Part shown: piece after piece, positions 59,897 through 64,000 of the stretch
How positions within the stretch are numbered: position 1 is the first letter of the stretch
How the letters are laid out: every line of letters begins with the position of its first letter
Assembly (NCBI RefSeq): GCF_000524195.1
Contig: NW_020170454.1
Location: forward strand, 173,452-237,451
Source of the DNA: Echinococcus granulosus
Taxonomy: Eukaryota > Platyhelminthes > Cestoda > Cyclophyllidea > Taeniidae
Direction: 5' to 3'
Length of the DNA: 64,000 nucleotides
Program-made: the position numbers and the translations under genes
Notes under the pieces: generated by a model
The model's database searches: none
Seen by the model: only the letters and a program-made list of their open reading frames with translations
What the model was told of the DNA's origin: nothing

Positions 59897-61218
59897 TCAC
59901 ATCATGAGGGAGGGTGGTCGACCCCGTCCAATTAGCGCCTGCGCCTGCAAATCGCGGTGCAGATTGCGGCTCAAAATTGAGCGCACATCGGAGACGAATC
60001 GCAGGGCATCCAACACAGGCAATAAACAGAGGAGGGCGGTGTCCTGGGGATCTGAGAACCACGACTGAATAGGAATTGCGTTATCTGCAAATGGGAGGGG
60101 GTGATACTTAAACCTACCCTAGATAATAATGTTTATGTGAGGATGAATTGTTGAGGATTACCAGGAAATGAGCGGTAGGCGCCAGGGGAGTTGTCCAGAA
60201 TAAAGATAGAAGACAGGTCTGAGGAAACACGAGATAAGTCCTTGCAGTAGCTACCACTGTCGTAGAGACAGTGCTGCCTGTAGAAACGACGTTGAAAAAT
60301 GTGGCGGCCGTTGTCAAGATGGTCTGCGATTCCTGCACCGTAGATCTCCAGGCTAGCAGTGAAGATAACCAACTCGTACCATTGGCTGATCTGTATAAGA
60401 CAAATAGGACTGAAAAAACCTTACATAAATAATAAGAAATAACCTAAGTAACAACATTTCACACAAGATACTGCACGTAATAATGCAAGGAAAATCAGGA
60501 AAACAATAAAGAAATGGTGAATCAAGTAGAGTAACAGCGTACCAACCACCCCGAATACAAATCTCGGATGTGCTATCAATTGCATAAAAAGGAATTGCAT
60601 GGTAACCATCAACGATAACTCAAGGAGCCCTGGATTTATTTCGAGGCAATAAACTGGGCCATGATTAGGATAAGGGATGTTTCAGTAGCGACTTTAATAG
60701 GACATAAGACTACGATCAAAGTTCTGTGGGTCAACAACGAAACTTTTTAGGCTGCTAAAAATCAGGCGCATTTAGGAAGTCATTTAGAGGGCAGTCTAAA
60801 AGTGCAAATAAGATGTGGTGGTAAGCGATTTACAATATTTAGAAAGTAGTCAACGTGTGGGCGCTTATGCACTGAGAAGCGAACAGGATGATGGTCAACG
60901 TCCATCTTGAGCACAAAATCAGGTGGAGGGCCTGAACCCGTTGTCTGACGAGACATTCCATCGAGAACAGAATGGATCAACGTCTCGTCCAGATCAATCA
61001 CCATTATTTTGCGTCTTTGAAGACCTGATGCACAAAAAGGCGGATGTAAACATTCGCTCCCTTCAAGATGCAAACCATAAACCATATGAATAACTCACAT
61101 AACTGCAGTTTTGAAATAGGAGAAAGAGGAATAACATGATACCGTACACTTTGGTATTGCAATACCTAAATACTTAGTTATTGAAATTCAACCTACCGAT
61201 CTGGTCTGCTTCCGAAAC
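59897..61218 (-). CDS. CTDNEP1: CTD nuclear envelope phosphatase 1 / Dullard (5' partial, 4 exons)
   Basis: Ser/Thr phosphatase of the HAD superfamily that, at the nuclear envelope and ER, dephosphorylates lipin and so controls membrane lipid synthesis. Exons in transcript order: 61218-61197 (22 nt), 61024-60834, 60390-60162, 60084-59897, in phase, 209 residues to the TGA at 59899-59897. The catalytic DxDxT signature is seen as [11 protein letters not shown]. Further family motifs are [69 protein letters not shown] and [22 protein letters not shown]. The N-terminal membrane-anchor exon (about 40-50 residues) was not found; it probably lies beyond the right edge, past the retrotransposon. The tail after SRNLH is about 15 residues longer than in vertebrates. 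Confidence 0.92.
61197..61218 (-). CDS. CTDNEP1: 22-nt micro-exon of CTDNEP1
   Basis: Preceded by a TTCCTACAG acceptor and followed by a GTAGGT donor. It encodes VSEADQI plus one base, joining in phase to GLQRRKIMV of the next exon, where human CTDNEP1 has PVSRNRLAQVKRKI. Identity is low, so support rests on splice signals, phase and position. Confidence 0.6.
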
Positions 61219-61689
61219 CTGTAGGAACAATGGCTTAGAATATACAAAGCAAGAGTTAAGGCCATTCGAATATGATGAATGACTACATCCTTAGCCCGGA
61301 ACCAATATATTTGGAAAGATACACGGGACATTGAAAAAATATTTTAGAGTGAGGACAGGATGTAACAGACAGAAAAGGGAGATACGACTCAGGCTGCCAA
61401 TACACAGAATCGCATAACGCGGGCGCTGGAGATTCGTTTAAATATAGGTTGATAGAATCACCCGGGTTAGGTAGTCATTAGTTAAAACTCCATACTACTT
61501 GCAATCTAGAAATATTAGATAGCCAAGAAGGTAAAAATGCTGAATGTAAGCAGTGCTTATCGGTATTTATCCAAACAGATCCCAAAATATGATGTCGTCA
61601 CAGTCCGTGCTTAAAAGGACCTTAGGAATCAATTGATAGAAAAAGGAAATTCAGGTGTTTTAAGTTGGTTTTTCGTTCAACGGTCAGTT
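61219..61689. other. Presumed CTDNEP1 intron sequence before the retroelement
   Basis: No exon or repeat with recognisable homology was found here. The missing first CTDNEP1 exon could still be hidden here if it is poorly conserved. Confidence 0.4.
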
Positions 61690-61910
61690 TTGGTAAAGGG
61701 CAACTTTGCATCTTGGCCATTTTACCCCGCCAAGTGGGCTGAGCTCCTGGCCATGCCAGCAACACTAATACTTCCTGCATGTCGAATAAGCATATTCGCC
61801 TTCAGGAAAGTGTCGGAGTGCAAGGGTGGTACCAGTAAAAAGCAGACCTAATCTTAAAGGTTGTATACCTTAATTTCTACTGCTGGATGATAAAAATCAA
61901 AGGGACGGTA
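61690..61910. repeat. Dispersed repeat family 2, copy C (leader/LTR of the Gypsy element?)
   Basis: This segment, ending about 30 bp before the gag ATG, aligns with the reverse complement of 40310-40600. Its position suggests that it is part of the long terminal repeat or 5' leader of the element. I could not fix terminal-repeat boundaries or a primer-binding site. Confidence 0.5.
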
Positions 61911-61939
61911 GTACATATTTTACTGATGGGAAAATCGGG

Positions 61940-64000
61940 ATGAATCAACCGGGCTCGTCCAAGAACGCTAGAGACAGGGAAGCGGAAACGGATGAGTCTC
62001 GTTTTACACTGATAGCAGCGCTCGCAGACCTACCTTCTTTTGAGGAAGATATGAATTTTGAAGAGTGGCTCTTAACTGCCAAATTCAACCATCCTCTCTA
62101 TCCCCGTTGTCAAAGAATACCTCTTATCCTTCGCGCCCTACCGCATGATTTATTCGTGGCCGCAGTCGGAGCCGGCATCACCCACGACACAGACGTTGAC
62201 CAATGCTGTGATACACTGGCTCAACTTGCCATCGATTTTGAGGAGCAAACCCTGGCTAGGGACTTCTTTCAGCGTTTTCAAAAAGCTTATGAGGCCGAAG
62301 AAGAGTACGCCAGGAACCTCCAACTCCTGGCGGAACGTGCGTTCCGCGGTTGCCCCCCAAACAAGATCGCCAATTGGGTTACAGTTCAGTTTAAACACGG
62401 AATCCGACCCTCCATCTTGGCTGAGAAGCTCTGCGAAGCAAAGACTAATCCGCTCGACCAATTAGTCAAGCTCGCAACCAAGAAGCGGCAGGAACTCCTG
62501 GGGCCCCTGATTTTCCGAAAACCACAAAACTGGTCAAATGCAGCATCCTCGTATCGTGGCTCCCCGCGCCATACCCCTAGACCAGGTGAGCCCTCCTTTT
62601 CCTTTTCCTGTCTACTCCCAAATGGCTCCTATTCCTATATGAGGGTTCCTGGTAAACTGGAAGGACGCTCCTGTAGTTTTCTTCTCGACTCTGGCGCAGC
62701 TAAGTCAATTGTGAACCTCCAAGCCTTCCCTACCCTTTGTAACAGGGTTAAGATCCTCCCCCCTTCTGCAAAATTGCGTTCAGCAGAGAGACGGGAGATG
62801 CTAGTCGAAGGAGAGACATCATTAAAAGTCTGCATAGGGAAGGAAACCTGGACAGTAAAATTCGTCGTGTGTCCAGAACTGGCCTGGAACGTGGTACTTG
62901 GTGCCGATTTCCTTCGCTACACCAAAGCCGTCCTAAGTTTTTCGGAAGGAACCTTTCCCACTCACGAAACCACCGGGGTCAACACAGATACCTCTCCACC
63001 GAAAGACGACGCAGATGACATCTGCAACGTCCTTTTTAAAGCTGCAGCCATTTCCATTAACAATCTAGATGACCTTTGTACGCAGCTGACTCACATTTCC
63101 AACTACGAGAGAAAAGAACTCCGTCAGCTCCTACTTAAGTACGCGAACATCTCTTCGCAAGGTGCAAGATTAGGACGAACAAATATCGTCAAGCATAAGA
63201 TTGATACTAATGAAGCTAGGCTAATTTGGCAACCACCCAGACGTATTCCACCTCCTTTGCTGGAAGAAGTAAACCGTTTGGTTGAAGAGATGCTCCGAGA
63301 TGAGGTCATAAAGCCATCCAAGTCACCATGGGCCTCTCCTATAGCGCTGGTAAAGAAGAATGATGGCAGCCTGCGGTTGTGCATCGACTACAGGAAGTTT
63401 AATGCTGTAACCAAGAAGGATGCCTTCCCCCTTACCCACATAAATGACTCACTTAACTCACTACATGGATCTCAGTGATTCTCTACCTTAGATCTGAAGT
63501 CGGGATATTGGGAAGTGGAGGTTGCAGGAGCAGACTGGGAAAAAACGGCTTTTATTTTGCCAAACGGGCTTTATGATTTTCAAACTACGCTATTTGGACT
63601 CTGCAACGCGGCAGCTACCTTCAAACGCCTCAAGAAAACAGCTCTGGTCGGCCTATTCTCAAAGCATTGGATTATCTATCTTGACGATATTCTCGTTTTT
63701 GGTGGAGATATTCAAGAGCACAACGCCAACCTAAAACTAGTGTTAGACCGCCTACAGGATGCAGGGTTAACCCTGAACTCGAAAAAGTGCCCTTTTTCTA
63801 CAACACTCGGTCACCTTCCTGGGACATACAGTCTCGTCGAATGGAATAGCCGTCACCGACGACCGTGTACAACAAGTGGGGACATGGCCTACACCAACCA
63901 ACTAGACAGAGCACCGCAGTTTCTATGTTTAGCAAATTATTACCGGCGTTTCGTATAGGGCTTTGCTAAGATTGCCATCTCGCTACATACATTAACCGAA
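61940..64000 (+). mobile_element. Decayed Ty3/Gypsy-type LTR retrotransposon, gag-protease-RT (runs off right edge)
   Basis: One ORF of 512 codons (61940-63478) encodes a gag-like region (MNQPGSSKNARDREAETDE at the start, predicted helical, no CCHC zinc knuckle seen), then a retropepsin active site (LLDSGAAKSIVNL), then the reverse transcriptase fingers (VKKNDGSLRLCIDYRKFN). An in-frame TGA at 63476-63478 interrupts the RT just before its TLDLKSGYW motif. The frame continues to the catalytic IIYLDDILVF. From about 63800 the frame appears shifted and shifted back before LANYYRRFV, and a TAG follows at 63956-63958. RNase H and integrase would lie beyond the window. The copy is inactive as sequenced. 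It sits in or beside the 5' part of CTDNEP1, on the opposite strand. Confidence 0.88.
63476..63478 (+). pseudogene. In-frame stop inside the reverse transcriptase
   Basis: A TGA codon breaks the pol frame between HGSQ and FSTLDLKSGYW, with the same frame open on both sides. It shows that this copy is degraded or carries a sequencing error. Confidence 0.85.

Overview
The window reads as nuclear DNA of a bilaterian animal, most likely a parasitic flatworm (a tapeworm is my best guess). All the protein-coding genes are split by GT-AG introns. Intron lengths fall into a very short class (34-40 nt in SUCLA2, AK7 and DIMT1), a class near 70-79 nt, and multi-kilobase introns. That pattern is known from flatworms, but no single feature here proves the clade. 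Three runs of exactly 100 N are assembly gaps. All exon models below were built by hand from homology, splice signals and codon phase. In each of the six confident genes every exon joins the next in phase.

Layout from left to right. A kinesin-3 motor gene (KIF1/UNC-104 type, minus strand) fills 1-21.4 kb. Its 3' end lies beyond the left edge. A 4.4 kb intergenic stretch follows, holding a small retrotransposon gag relic. The chromatin remodeller INO80 (plus) runs from 25.8 to 37.8 kb and converges, 164 bp stop to stop, on the 18S rRNA dimethyltransferase DIMT1 (minus, 38.0-39.1 kb). Two diverged copies of a dispersed repeat separate DIMT1 from the divergent SUCLA2 gene (plus, 40.9-46.1 kb), the mitochondrial ATP-type succinyl-CoA ligase beta subunit.

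Further right, a bZIP-like terminal exon (minus, 48.2-48.5 kb) and a possible 61-residue membrane protein (minus, 49.7-49.9 kb) precede an adenylate kinase 7 gene (AK7, plus, 50.2-59.2 kb). AK7 converges on a Dullard/CTDNEP1 phosphatase gene (minus, 59.9-61.2 kb) whose 5' end is missing. A decayed Ty3/Gypsy gag-pol element runs from 61.7 kb off the right edge.

The genes do not form one pathway. They are ordinary housekeeping or ciliary/neuronal functions: axonal transport, chromatin, ribosome biogenesis, the TCA cycle, cilium nucleotide balance and nuclear-envelope lipid signalling. I found no convincing novel system. The less expected material is the repeat landscape (tetranucleotide arrays at four loci, two dispersed repeat families, gag relic), a very divergent bZIP, sequence changes at usually conserved positions in AK7 and INO80, and micro-exons in KIF1 and CTDNEP1.
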